A stretch of DNA of 44,834 nt from Nemertoderma westbladi. Its lineage: Eukaryota; Xenacoelomorpha; Nemertodermatida; Nemertodermatidae. The stretch is from NCBI GenBank assembly GCA_032718475.1, contig JAUCBJ010007788.1:1-44834 (forward strand). The letters run 5' to 3'. The notes under the pieces are model-generated. The model was not told the DNA's origin. It saw nothing but the letters and a program-made list of their open reading frames with translations, and did not search any database. Each line of letters starts with the position of its first letter. The first letter of the stretch is position 1. Positions 1-10,900 of this stretch are shown here, in pieces. A program made the position numbers and the translations under genes.

Positions 1-723
1 TCCATTCAATGATTTATGTCCTCTTTTTTGCCAAGTACCGTCGAAGCTACAGGCTAAATTTTCTTTCGGTTCATCCACATTCACTTCCACCGCTTCAGCA
101 GCTGCATTGGCCATGGATTCCCCAGCGAAGCGTTTTATAATCTCTAATATAACGTTGTACATTGGAAACCATTTAGTTGGTGGCTGAGGGAGATTCATCA
201 TCGCAGCGAGAACTTTACCTTGCTGCTGCCCAGCCCCAATACACCTAAGACCATATGTGTACCTTATATTTACTTCATAGTGGTTCTTTTTTGTTGTCAT
301 CGTATCAGAGTCAAAGGTGTCCTCATTGTCATTGATAGTGTTAGGCCTACAAGTTTTCGATGTCCAAAACTTGTGACTAGTTTTACACTCTGAACAATTT
401 ATAAGTAGTAAAACCGCAAGACCGTCCCTAATAGTAGGATCTGCTGATAGCGTCAGGTTTGAAGAACTGCATTTATTGCAAGTAACACTTGTTATAAGTG
501 CCGCTTCTACCAACCCGAGGTCAACTATTAGATGGGTCGAGGTAGGCCTATTGGAACAACCGGTATTATTTTTACCATTATCTCTCCTAGTACCATTACT
601 GACACAGGGACCAGCTCTATGCAATTTATCTTTCAGAGCGCTAGTGCAACGTTTCTTTCCAGGAACATCTCCAGTTTTCCTTGAATAAAATTTTCCTTTG
701 CCAAAGTTTTTATTCCGAGGCAT
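1..723 (-). CDS. Mutator-like transposase-domain protein, N-terminal part, cut by the window edge
   Basis: The minus frame from the ATG at 723 to position 1 has no stop (241 codons) and runs off the left edge. A basic N-terminus (MPRNKNFGKGKFYSRK) leads to two CxxC pairs (CNKCSSS near residue 82, INCSECK near 107) that look like a zinc-binding unit. The frame ends in CSFDGTWQKRGHKSLNG. SxDGTWQKRG-x-SLNG is the signature I know from the Mutator-like transposase domain found in many invertebrate repeat proteins; its first Asp belongs to the DDE catalytic core. The rest of the core and the 3' end lie outside the window. The frame is unbroken, so the copy may be young. It lies upstream of the channel gene in opposite orientation. 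Family call by eye; the zinc role is inferred. Confidence 0.78.
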   Translation of the reverse strand, partial: MPRNKNFGKGKFYSRKTGDVPGKKRCTSALKDKLHRAGPCVSNGTRRDNGKNNTGCSNRPTSTHLIVDLGLVEAALITSVTCNKCSSSNLTLSADPTIRDGLAVLLLINCSECKTSHKFWTSKTCRPNTINDNEDTFDSDTMTTKKNHYEVNIRYTYGLRCIGAGQQQGKVLAAMMNLPQPPTKWFPMYNVILEIIKRFAGESMANAAAEAVEVNVDEPKENLACSFDGTWQKRGHKSLNG

Positions 724-1095
724 TGCGAAGTTGTAATTACTGAATTGTACTGTGTATTGTAAATACCGGTACCTATATGATACGGTTATCTAAATTGTCT
801 TCATTTTATTGAGTTTGAATTTCCCTCCAGATGAACTCATGTACAGTTTTTAAAAATACAACTCTGACAGTAGTACTGTATAAGATGACACCAAGATTAT
901 ATAAATATAAGATAGTTTAGATTAATGAATTTACGAAAAGGTATCATTGGTAAAGTTGCTGTAGTTCATGAACGGCTGACACTGTGGCTCTGAAATTTTT
1001 GCAAACTCTGGAAAATTTCGATCTAGAATCGCAGAAAAAAAAAATTTGAAAAAAATTTTTTTTGTCCAGGACTGCTCCCCTTAATATATATGTAA
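724..1095. other. AT-rich stretch without recognised content
   Basis: Sequence upstream of the Mutator-like frame. I see A/T homopolymers around 1035-1065 but no terminal repeat, promoter motif or coding frame that I can support. Confidence 0.4.
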
Positions 1096-1099
1096 TATG

Positions 1100-1134
1100 C
1101 TGCTGCAATGCAGCAGGCCGATCGTAGTAGTATT
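1100..1134 (+). repeat. 3' tail of a LINE (same family as 33360-33650)
   Basis: GCTGCAATGCAGCAGGCCGA followed by TAG triplets matches the 3' end of the LINE copy at 33603-33650, which reads GCAGCTGCAATGCAGCATGC and then repeated TAG. Only the tail is left here; no coding part precedes it. The sequence from here to 1430 shows nothing else I recognise. Confidence 0.5.
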
Positions 1135-1430
1135 AGTCTGGGTGTGGTGGTATCCATCAATTTCCCTAACGGTATAATAAATTTTTGTTATTGTATGTTT
1201 TTTATTTATATTGATAGAGGACATATTAAATTTCAATTTCAATGGTATACAACCAGACCCATATGCTGGGTGTCATTTTATTTTTTTATTTTAACTTTTT
1301 CGTTGTTATATTGGCATAGTTTCTTCAATGATGGGAGCATTAATCACACGAAACAATTTCACATTTTATGCTAGAGACAAGCATATATTATAATGTTATG
1401 GGATTAAACCATCAGGCACTTCATCACTTC

Positions 1431-2865
1431 ATTATTTATTTTATACCATGTTATGAAATGCCAACCTATCTTTCATACAAGGTGGTTGTAAATCATAATA
1501 TTTAAGGGCCTACGTTTTTAATTTCATTTATGATTTATAATTCTACATTGTTTTAGGATTGGGATTATCTATATGTCTAATCTCTATTTTTATTGTTAGT
1601 CATTTAATTTTATTGACTAGTAAAAGGAAATTTATTAAATTATTGAACTCAATAATTGGGAACCCCCATTTAATTTGCATTATTGCAGAAGAGTTTGACC
1701 ATAAATAAATTAATACTCGCTCCAGCATAGATCTATACCATTGATTATGACAGCTGCAGGAGTAGGTTCTGTCTATAATTGAACGTTTGTATAGGCCAAC
1801 CTATCAGCAACAATTTGTTGCCATCCTAAGGACCCTAACAAATTACAATTACCACAATGGTATTGGATTGGCTCGCTACTGTTTTTATAATGCAACTCAT
1901 CAGAATGCTGAATCAACCATATAATTGCTGCATTATGGAATAATTTTACATTCAAAGAATTAGTTATACTCTACTATTTACTTTTCATTCATTTCATTTT
2001 CATTCATTCATTTCATTCCAGGTTTAACAGTACCTGTAAACTTGTAATTATAATTTTCAGTGTTCCTACTACTATTGTATGTTGAAGGAATATAATCTCA
2101 ATATGTTGAATATGTATTGTATATATACCAAATATAATTTTTACAAATTTACAATTTCTGTATATATAATATATGTATAATAATAAGAAACTATCTAAAA
2201 ATATTGTGTTTAATGGAAAAACAGCAATATAAAATATTCATCGTGTCTTCTAGTATGATATGGCATTTAGCGAATCTTACAACAAAACCCCATATCTATG
2301 ATTATATCGGATCAAATTTTGAAACAACTTATTTAATTCAAGATTGAAATTAAAATACATCGTGGATGTGTTTTGAACAAACACAGCTCCTAATATTCCG
2401 AATAATATTTATCATTGTCTATCACAAAATTAGTGATAGAAAGACATTATTCTGTACTTTAGTCTTAATGATTAACAGTAACAATAGTGAGCGAAAGCAC
2501 TACTTTTGCCCTGTATTCCTGAAGAAAAGTGCATTTTTCAGATAAAGTAATGTTCTTCGAACGAATAAATTATTGGAAAGAAGCACTTTTTGTCTCTAAT
2601 TTTAATTGACTATATTAATCGAGGGCGCATCTCTGCCTTGCATCCTTAAGAGGTAGCTAAATGAGTACTGGAGATTCCTCTGGGGAGTAAAGTTCTGGGG
2701 GGGCCGCACTGGAAATAAGTCGTCAGACTTTGTGCGTAATCCCTGGCTTAACGGCCGAAGAATATTTACTATTAATTTTTTTTAGTGTAAAACTCAATAC
2801 ACGGGTGCAGAATATCTGAAATTCAGTTAATTGAAATTAGTGACAAGCAGTTCTTTATGACATTT
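1431..2865 (+). repeat. Long interspersed repeat, copy 1
   Basis: This segment is clearly similar to 37637-37962 joined to 41949-42615. Shared stretches include TATCTATATGTCTAATCTC, GATTATGACAGCTGCAGGAG, ACAATTACCACAATGG and CAATAGTGAGCGAAAG. Copy 1 carries a SINE (2619-2790) that copy 2 lacks; copy 2 carries a Mutator-like insertion that copy 1 lacks. I see no coding capacity, and the terminal structure and class of the repeat are unknown to me. The ends given are where visible similarity stops. Copy 1 therefore serves as an empty site for the insertion at 37963. Confidence 0.75.
2619..2790 (+). mobile_element. 5'-truncated tRNA-derived SINE inserted in the long repeat
   Basis: The body (GGCGCATCTCTGCCTTGCAT, GTAGCTAAATGAGTACTGGA, GTCAGACTTTGTGCGTAATC) matches the reverse complement of 35258-35540. 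That copy also keeps a tRNA-like head with a B box, which is missing here. The 3' end runs into a T-rich stretch near 2775-2790. The matching position in repeat copy 2 (near 42530) reads straight from ATCGAG to TGCAAAACTC without it, so this is an insertion relative to copy 2. Confidence 0.65.
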
Positions 2866-3354
2866 TTTTTCTAGGAGACTTTTAACTTATTATTTACCGG
2901 TAGTAAGTAAATTCAGTGCAATTCACATACTTAGTACGTTCAGTATAAAACATTTTAGATTATTTAGTTTATAGTACTTAACTATGTTGTGAACAACAAT
3001 TCTCGTACTTCCCTATATTATTTTGATTAATTATATATTCTGTTATATTTGATAATAAGTTTCATTTATAATAATTTAGAGCGATTAAGTTGCTCCTCAT
3101 GGAAGTACGGGTGTTTACAAGGAGTGAAGTTTAAGCCTACCATAATCTAGCTTTATGGTATAGATATATTGGTCCACGATTTCCCTTTAATAAGTCTATA
3201 TTGAGAAAGGTCGTTGTTTTGAGACCACACCGCAGAAGTTTAATCCGCTATACCTATTTTATCTGAAAAATTAAACAATTTACTCGTATTGATTGATACG
3301 TAATTTTTAACTGCAGTAGGGCCTACTGAAGTACCATTAACCCGACTAAACCCA
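2866..3354. other. No recognised feature
   Basis: AT-rich sequence between the long repeat and the first poly-G tract. I found no frame with protein-like character and no repeat shared with another part of the window. Confidence 0.35.
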
Positions 3355-4135
3355 GGGGGGGGGGGGGGGGGGGGGGTGGCGTCAATATGACCCTCCTCCC
3401 GTGGTTTTTTGTTACAACTCTGAATCTAAAAATCGATTGTCTTCCTAATAGTGAAAACGGTTTTTAAAAATATTGGGACATTTTCGAGTTATAGCACCAT
3501 TTTTAAACCTACTTTTAGCTCTTTTTTGAGACCTTTTTTGAAAATTGCATTTCATGAACTATGATTTGTAATATCTCTATTTTTTATTTACACAGTTTAT
3601 TCCGATGTTCTCGATTAGATGGAATTCATATAAAATAAGCTAGAAATTTCAAACGTGTTTTGTCTGGTGCCAAATTTTGGTGCCAGCACCAAATTTTTAA
3701 ATGTCAAATTTGTAAAGTGATTGTTTGAATCTGGTTTTTGAGCAATAAGGGTTTTTTTGGTTTCTGGTTTTGATGGAATATAAACGAGTTGCACAATTGA
3801 TCAATAGATAGTAACGTCGTACATAGAGGACTAAAACTACCATTTATAGTAATTAGATGATTTGTAAATATTTTTCAATGGATTCAGCGCCCCAGAAAAC
3901 CAGTACTAAAAAAAGATTATGTGAAAATTGTTCCTTTCAAATTTTTTTTAAATTGTTCACTAATTGAAATTTTGGTGGTATAAAATAACCACCCCAGTAC
4001 ATTTTTTCGGGATTTTTTTTTCGATCTGATTCAGACTAATGAAATCTACGTACAAACAAAAAATCCGATGTTTTCGTTAATATTTGTACATTTTAGAGGG
4101 GGTGGGGGGGGGGGGGGGTCTGTCTATATGACCCC
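3355..4135. repeat. Segment flanked by poly-G tracts, possible terminal-repeat element
   Basis: A 22-G run (3355-3376) is followed by GTCAATATGACCCTCC. A 15-G run (4104-4118) is followed by GTCTATATGACCCCCACCCC. The two ends look alike and each could fold on itself, G-run against C-rich block. I see no convincing target duplication, so an element boundary is only a suggestion. The interior has no coding frame. It lies about 200 bp upstream of the channel gene start. Confidence 0.3.
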
Positions 4136-4356
4136 CACCCCTGTATTTGTACAACATTTTTTAGCCTGGTACTGGGAAACAGCTGTAATAATTGACAATA
4201 TGATTGAAATTTAATTAATTATCATTAAAATGGTGTATACAAATTGTCATGTTTTATTATTTTTACGAATTATATATTTCAAGCAGTGTATGCAAATTCT
4301 TATAATTAAAGATGGATTGTAAAATAATATTTTAAATATTTGCTTTGAACTGAATA

Positions 4357-4826
4357 ATGATTACACTTACATCAAGTTATATATTTAACCTTTACATCGC
4401 TGTCTGTATTGCTTCAGACGTTTCTTTGCGACCAGCTTTGGAGAGAAAACAATATGATTCAAACAAAGCACCTCCAAATTTTATAACCTCCAAAGATACC
4501 ATTGACATCAAATTATGGTTTTACAATGTTGCAATGTTAGAAGGAAATCATATGCATATTGGATTTGCAATGACTACGAAATGGTTTGATAATAGACTGG
4601 TTAATGTTTCTAATCAAACAGTAGTATTAGATTATGATGATTTGACAATGATATGGTTACCACGCCTTGAAGTTACAAAAGGAGTTATTGGAAGAGGTGA
4701 AAGTGTCATGACTCCAATTGTCATTGTTTATAAAGATGGCACTGTAATGAATGAAAATTTTAAAGAGTTGAATATCGTTTGTGATTCTACCATTCAATAC
4801 TATCCAAAGGACAGATTGAATTGCAC
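4357..4826 (+). CDS. Cys-loop ligand-gated ion channel, exon 1 (extracellular domain)
   Basis: Start ATG at 4357 follows an in-frame TGA at 4351, so this exon holds the true N-terminus. Residues 1-20 are hydrophobic and look like a signal peptide. The rest reads as the ligand-binding domain of a pentameric receptor: a TTKWFDNRL segment, a loop A-like IWLPRLEV, a YKDGTV segment, then the family-defining loop Cys142-x13-Cys156 (CDSTIQYYPKDRLNC). The usual Asp after WxP is Arg here. The exon ends at 4826 before GTAAGT, in phase 2. It joins 17068 to give a 348-residue protein. Transmembrane exon features point to an anion channel; the ligand cannot be told. Family assignment is firm; the subfamily is not. 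Confidence 0.85.
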
Positions 4827-5104
4827 GTAAGTACTCTCAATTTTTCTTACATATAAACTATTTCCAAGATTCCCCTGGAATATTTCCTCACTATATGATA
4901 TGTTTTGGATTTATTATTTTTTACTTTGTGGAGAGCCACAACTTTGCTGAGTTTTTCAAAATTGGCATTAAAAGCAAATAAATAAAGTAAGAAAATATTT
5001 ATTTAATATTTTCAATATATTTATTTCTTAGCCTTTAAAATTTGAACCAGCATGTTTATTCAAGATATTGTAAAAGTTGTTCAGAATTGGAAAAAATGCG
5101 AAAG

Positions 5105-5135
5105 CACATCATCGGGGATTGAACCAGCGCTATAC
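5105..5135 (-). repeat. tRNA-like B-box remnant
   Basis: On the minus strand GGTTCAATCCCCGATGATG matches the internal promoter B box of tRNA genes and tRNA-derived SINEs. No matching A box could be placed, so this is at most a SINE scrap. The stretch 5136-5379 may be LINE 3' untranslated sequence continuing from 6106 across the inserted element; that is inference. Confidence 0.3.
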
Positions 5136-5379
5136 GTAGTTAGTTAGTTGTTTATTGACAAATAATAGTAACATATTGTTTAGCAATAAAATAATATATT
5201 ACACAATATAGTGGAGCACCATTTGTCCACAAAAAATAGATAACTTGAACCAATGGGAAATGTCAGTCATATTGACAGAAAGAGTGTATCGAATTCGTAT
5301 ATAAATACTGTACTGCATACCTATACCAAAACAATAACAATATAAACCAACTACGAATAACCAATAAACATTAATCTTA

Positions 5380-6105
5380 GGGGGGGGGGGGGGGGGGGGG
5401 ATACACCATTTTCGGACAACTCTTCGATTTATCACTCTCAGCGTTTCAAAATTGTTTGGTTTTGGCTAAAATTTGGCATACAGGTGCCTAAGATGCTATT
5501 CTACATGACAGGTCAAAAACAACTTTTTTTTCGCTATTTAATATTAGGTATAATACTAGTTAACAATAAAAAAAACTTGGTTGCGCTTAAAACCAAAAGG
5601 ATTTTACAGTTTTGAACCTAATCACATGAAAGTTTTTTATATGATAGATCAAAGATGGGGCAACATAACTATCAGGCGAAATTTTGTTAAAATAATTCTG
5701 CACCGCTAGGTGGCGCTGCAAATTTATGCTAATTTTTAGGTTTTTTATAAATAGTATTAAATTTTATTAACAAAAAATTTCGAGAAGTTGTCTGATACTT
5801 TTATGCAGAGTGGCTATCTAGATACCCACCTGTGGGTATTTAGTAAGTTTCAGACTAATTACTCAAAAATTGTAGAAGTAGTAGGGTTTTGAAGTTGAAG
5901 AAAATATTTGGAGATAATCGACCTTTCATTATACATAGTAATAGTAATTTCAATAGGATTCCCTAAATGGAAATTTACATAACTTGAAAACTAAAAGAGC
6001 TATTAAATAGCGGTTTTCAGATTTGGAAACACCATTCAATGGTGCATTATAATAGACCATAAAAAAAACTTCGACATATTTTGGACAAAAATGGTGTACC
6101 CCCCC
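5380..6105. mobile_element. Non-autonomous inverted-repeat element with poly-G tip (MITE-like)
   Basis: The left end is a 21-G run followed by ATACACCATTTTCGGACAA. The right end, reverse-complemented, is a 7-G run followed by TACACCATTTTTGTCCAAAA. These are terminal inverted repeats. Flanks TTAATCTTA (5371-5379) and TTAATCATA (6106-6114) look like a 9-bp target duplication with one mismatch. The 726-bp interior has no coding frame. A 9-bp duplication fits Mutator-like elements, but I cannot assign a superfamily. Confidence 0.7.
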
Positions 6106-6770
6106 TTAATCATACTGTTGTAAAACTTTACTTATATAAGTGCACAATCGGCGTAATTCACTACATCTGAAAATATCGAGACTATTATTACAATTCACAA
6201 AGTTATACTCAACACGTAAATAATTTGTTTTTGGGCAGTGGAGCAGAACGTGACCTTCGTCTTGGGGCGTTTCATTGTCACAACTACAAACTCTGTCAGC
6301 AGGAGGCGTTCTGCTCCAACGCCCTTTTTCAGAACGTAAATTATAAGAAAATAATCGTAATCTAGAGAATGCAAGTTGAAAGTTATCTGGTATATAAATT
6401 GAGTTACACATGTAAACAGGATGCACTGATACACCTACATTTATTATGTTCGCATAATTCCAGAACTTAAGTACATGATTGGGGCTTTCTTAATATTTGT
6501 TCCTTAATAGAAAGATTTTTACCGACATTGCTATTTACACCGCAGAGAATATTATAACCCATAGTCTTTTAACCCATAGTCTTTTCCTGCTCACATAATT
6601 TTAATGCACATTTCATTGGTAATGTGGTGTCAGATATCTTACTATATTTCGTATAGAAATTTGTCTGTGCTACACGTACCAGTTCAGAAATTGGTTTGAG
6701 GCCCAACTCTGCCATACATATTGCGTTTGGTGTCGTGGTTCGAACACCTAATAAGCATGTTATTGCTTTG
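6106..6770 (-). pseudogene. LINE (CR1/Jockey-like) C-terminal reverse transcriptase region, broken
   Basis: Reading the minus strand from about 6765, a frame runs LLGVRTTTPNAICMAELGL and on to LPMKCALKLCEQEKTMG before a stop near 6570, where a 15-bp piece (AAAGACTATGGGTT) is duplicated. A second frame, to 6106, has RLFSYNLRSEKGRWSRTPPA and CSCDNETPQDEGHVLLHCP. This is the C-terminal GRW-x-R / Cys-Cys-His-Cys region common in CR1- and Jockey-type LINE polyproteins. The TAA at 6106-6108 ends the frame and lies inside the target duplication of the neighbouring element. The copy is 5' truncated and interrupted. Confidence 0.72.
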
Positions 6771-6771
6771 T

Positions 6772-6890
6772 GGTACTAGGATCGGCATGCTGCATTGCAG
6801 CTGCATTTTTAAGAATGTTGTACCGGCTTGTCGACAAAATTGCACCGCCACAACTCCCTATCACCCATGACATTTGCTAGATCATCCAAT
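6772..6890 (-). pseudogene. 3' end of a second LINE family (RTE/L2-like)
   Basis: On the minus strand this is nearly the same as 33520-33640: a DDLANVMGDRELWRCNF-like frame, a stop, then AAAATGCAGCTGCAATGCAG and GATCCTAGTA. Only the last ~40 codons and the tail remain. It abuts the CR1-like fragment, so one may have inserted next to or into the other. Confidence 0.65.
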
Positions 6891-7124
6891 GTTCTGTTTT
6901 ATACATGACTTTATGAATTTTATCGGCTATTGACTATGTTTGGGAGACTTTCACACACTCATACGCATGATAAGATAAATCTCCGCTCCCTTGATCTATT
7001 AATTAATGGAATTTTGGGAACTTTATAAATTGCGTAAAAATGGCAATTTATTAAATTCATTAAAAGGCATGAATTTAAATTTATTCCCTGAAATTTTATT
7101 ATTTGATAATTAAATGGACATATT

Positions 7125-7436
7125 TTGATTCTAGAACATGTCTAGGGACACAAGATCCTTAATTCTATGACAATTGTCTTTTTTAAGAATATCGGTAAAT
7201 GCTACGATATCTTAATTGACTAGAATTGTTGAAGGATCTGAATTTTACAGATTTTGATTTATTAGATTTGCAAATATTAAATAATTAATATTTGAGATGG
7301 GCACCGATTTATTCCAGAACTTGTCTGGGGACGTTAACCACTGATTCTAGAATTTGTCTTTCAAGTATATCGGTGGGTGCCGCGATATCTTAATCGACTA
7401 GAATTACAGATGGTCAAAGGGTTTAACAGATTTATT
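7125..7436. repeat. Tandem duplication of about 183 bp, two diverged copies
   Basis: GAACATGTCTAGGGACA (from 7135) and GAACTTGTCTGGGGACG (from 7317) begin units that also share a TCTTTxxAGxATATCGGT block, GATATCTTAAT-GACTAGAATT, and end in ACAGATTT. No coding content. Confidence 0.5.
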
Positions 7437-7479
7437 TTGCGTTATACGCTACTGTTAAAGGGACATCACGCTACTATAT

Positions 7480-7951
7480 GTATTATTTAATATACGGTAT
7501 GAGAGCAATATCGCACGAAGCAATGTCAGTGTGAAGAGGCAAGTCGTTTCCAAGGTCTACCCAGAGCTTGGTTTAGCCGAGACACGAGGATCTGAACTTT
7601 GCATTCCTAATACTCTGCCTACCAATAATACTTAAATATAGTAGTGGCTTTATTGTACTTTAATAAGTACGGACATTTCATCTTACTGTAGTTACGTATT
7701 TATAATATAATACGGACAGTAAGGAAAGAGAAAAAATAATTATTTCTTCGCCGTCGCACTAAATATAATATAAGTAATTACGTACGTAATAAACACGAAT
7801 ATATTGCACTATTCTACTAAATAATCGCTAAATAATATTCTACTAAATTAAATAAAACGATTATAATAAAATTACATAGTAATACATACATAAATATAAA
7901 AATAATAAAATAATATAAAATAATAGAGTCACACACCCACTCCATATGTTG
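7480..7951 (-). other. Sequence 3' of the BEL reading frame; possible 3' LTR
   Basis: After the BEL stop the minus strand reads ATATGGAGTGGGTG and then TGTGACTC. A purine-rich GGAGTGGGTG followed by TG could be a polypurine tract and LTR start; AATAAAGCC occurs further in, near 7650. I could not find a second copy of this segment upstream of the BEL frame, so an LTR pair is not demonstrated. Confidence 0.25.
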
Positions 7952-10900
7952 TTACGTTATGGAGTCCCTAGATGTTTGAAGGATTAGGGAGGTGGTCGTG
8001 GGAAGAGAATCTTGCCTTCCACAGTTTCCGGAGAGTCCTCCATTCCCTTCCGGTAAACACAAACGACCGACTGGGTGATTGAGTCGCTGCATCCTGAATA
8101 CAATTCCAGGTTTCCTCTTCGTCCTGGAATAGTGACGATAGAAACATCGCTCAAAGTATATGACGGCGTCACAAAGCCGATTCCAGGAGCTATAGTGGTC
8201 CGTCGCTCTCTGCAGGAGAGGTGAGAGTCCCTGCGAGACGTCTGATGTTCCAGAGCTCCAATCGCTCTCTCTGATCTTCATGAAGGATCCACTCGCGGTG
8301 GGGAGGTCCAGATCCACGGCGTCGTCCCTGGCAATATGTAATACCGACAGATCTATCCCGGGTTCAAATAACTCCGCTCCACCCGTCCGGGTTTTAGGTT
8401 TAACTTTCTCCGCTCCCTTGGCTGGTCTAATCTCAGTCGGAGTAAGATGGGGAGGCCATTCATCCTCCTTACTCAGGAAGTCGGGTTCACCTAACCGGTC
8501 TGTAGTATCTGTCAGTTCTTGAGGAGTTGCTCCTCTGGAAGCGATGTCAGTTGGATTAAACTTCTTGGGGCAATATCTCCATTGATCTACATTGGAGCTA
8601 AGATTGTCATTATCTGAGGAGTGTGGTGTTCCCTCAGTTGGGTCGTCTCCCTCACTAGTATCATCTTCCCATTCACTCACCTGGCAGACGCGATCTTGAA
8701 GCAGTCTTTCCCTGAGCGTTCTACGGGAAGGTCCAGTAAGGTACCAACCTACTCTAGTTCTTACCGCATAGGTCTGAAGTGGTTGCGGTTGAGCAGGTCG
8801 TTTCTCTAATGTCTCCAGCGCCTCATGCGCGTTTTGGCCGATGAGTATTTGCACTCCAGGATAATCAGTCTGGAATCGAGGTATGTTAAGATGTTGGATG
8901 CTCTCATCCTCGTCCCAATTATAAAGGTCTGCTTGAGTAGTAGCGAAGTTCTTTATAGCCACCATTTTCACTGACCTTATGCTGTGTTCTCCTAGTTCGT
9001 CTTGTGGGGTGGACAACGCGCCTACATAATAATCAGCTGTTATTGTAGATTTCCAAACTTGCATAATGCCAGACATGTTGAGCTTAGTTTGGAACTTGGG
9101 CTGTCCAGCAAATATATCTTCGGCTAGCTCTTTATCGATGAATGTTCCTGTGCTGCCGGAGTCCAGGAGGGCGTTCACTATATAGCTCTTCTGAGGTCCG
9201 TGGACCCGTAACTGGACTACAGGAAATTCTCGGATCCCTATATTGGAAGTTGGCGCTTTCCAAGATGGTTGTTGATCGGAAGTTGATAAGGTAAGGTCGC
9301 TGTCTGTGTCTTCCTCATGCACGAGTACTCGATACACTGCGGTGGTGTTTATTAGGTAACAGGATTCGTTTTGGTCGGAGAACTCGTCCGTATAGAATCC
9401 TTCCATCTCAGATTGATCAGTGTCGTTCACATCACTGAATTGGACATGTAGTTCGGACTCACTTACCTGACTCGGGCTGTTTCGTTCGAATTCCGTGTGC
9501 AACAAGATATGATGTTTTGCGCCGCACTTTGCACACCTTGCGTCGGAGTTACAGGTTCGCCGTTGGTGTCCTCGTCTGAGGCAATTATAACACAACCGCT
9601 TATCCCACATGACTTCACGTCTATCCTTTAGTGATTTCCTCAGGAATTTATCACACGCATTTAAACGGTGGGGCCCGTCGCACAGCACACATTTCGGCTT
9701 GATGTTACTTACTTTAACCTGTGCTATGTGGTGCACACTTGTTCTTTCCTCGGGCTTTCTCACCTGAATTCTTTTAGGAGACGTAGAAGGGGTTTTTTGT
9801 ACCGGTTCCCTTCTGTCATTGGGTCGAGACTTGGATTTACTTACCTGATCTTTAGGCATTTTATTGACATAATAAGATCTGTCAGTGTCTTTCCCGCTGT
9901 CCTCTCCTTGAGAAGTTTGGCTTTCACCGTCGTCGGTATAACATACTGGTGTTACCCTTCTCCTAGAAACGGGTTTATCACTTACCTTGTTTTCCAATGT
10001 CTTCTCTCTGGACTGTCTTAGGAGCTGTAATTTCACTTCTCCATCTAAGAATGACATGAGATCAGCCATGGTAGGGTCTCGTTGTTGTTGTTCCATCATA
10101 TATAACACCTTCTTGTCCCAGCGTGTACCTACTCCACCCTTGGGCAAAGTAGATGCTAAGGCTCCTACAACCATAGAATTCTGGTATTCATGAGACTTAC
10201 CTAACCAATCTAGTTGTCTACAGATCTCCTGAATCTCATCGGAAAACTCTATAATCCCGCTGCTAAGAAACTTTCGGGGCGCCATTAATTTCGCATATAA
10301 ATACCTAGCTATGTTAGTCCTATTACCATACCTGATGTTTAGTGTATCCCAAACTTGTCTTAATCCATCTGGATGTCCAATAAATTTTAACGCCATTGAC
10401 TTGGGAGATCCTTCCAAGCACTCGATGAGGAATCTAAGTTTCTCTCCATTAGATAGTACAGAGTTCTGTATGTTATCTTTGTAATATTCATTAAAAGGTA
10501 ACCATTTCATCTCATCTCCATTGAACTTGACGATCTCTCCCACCTTCACCGCTTGCCGGGCTTCGGTTCTAGCCATTTGACGCGTAAAACTTTCTTGGGC
10601 CATCGTGTTATTTAATATCGAATTATCGGTATATAAATTTCTCGGATTATGATCAGTTCTATAGGGAATATCATTATCAACAGGTCTATAATTACCCTTA
10701 ATAGGGTTCACTATAGGAGTTTCTACTTCGCTAGCAGTATAAATGCGTGTAGGCTCCACACCTTGCGCATGAGATACTTCAGACCTAACGGGTTGACACA
10801 TTATTACAGGGGGTGGTGGTATACCCTTTTGTAAATTTACTAATTTATCGCGCTCTAGCGCGATATTTTGCTGCACTTCTTGCAACTCTAACTTACTTTC

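Noticed and set aside
7480-7951. Defined LTR pair for the BEL element
   Set aside because: No direct repeat of this segment was found upstream of the BEL frame by eye, so LTR coordinates would be guesses.
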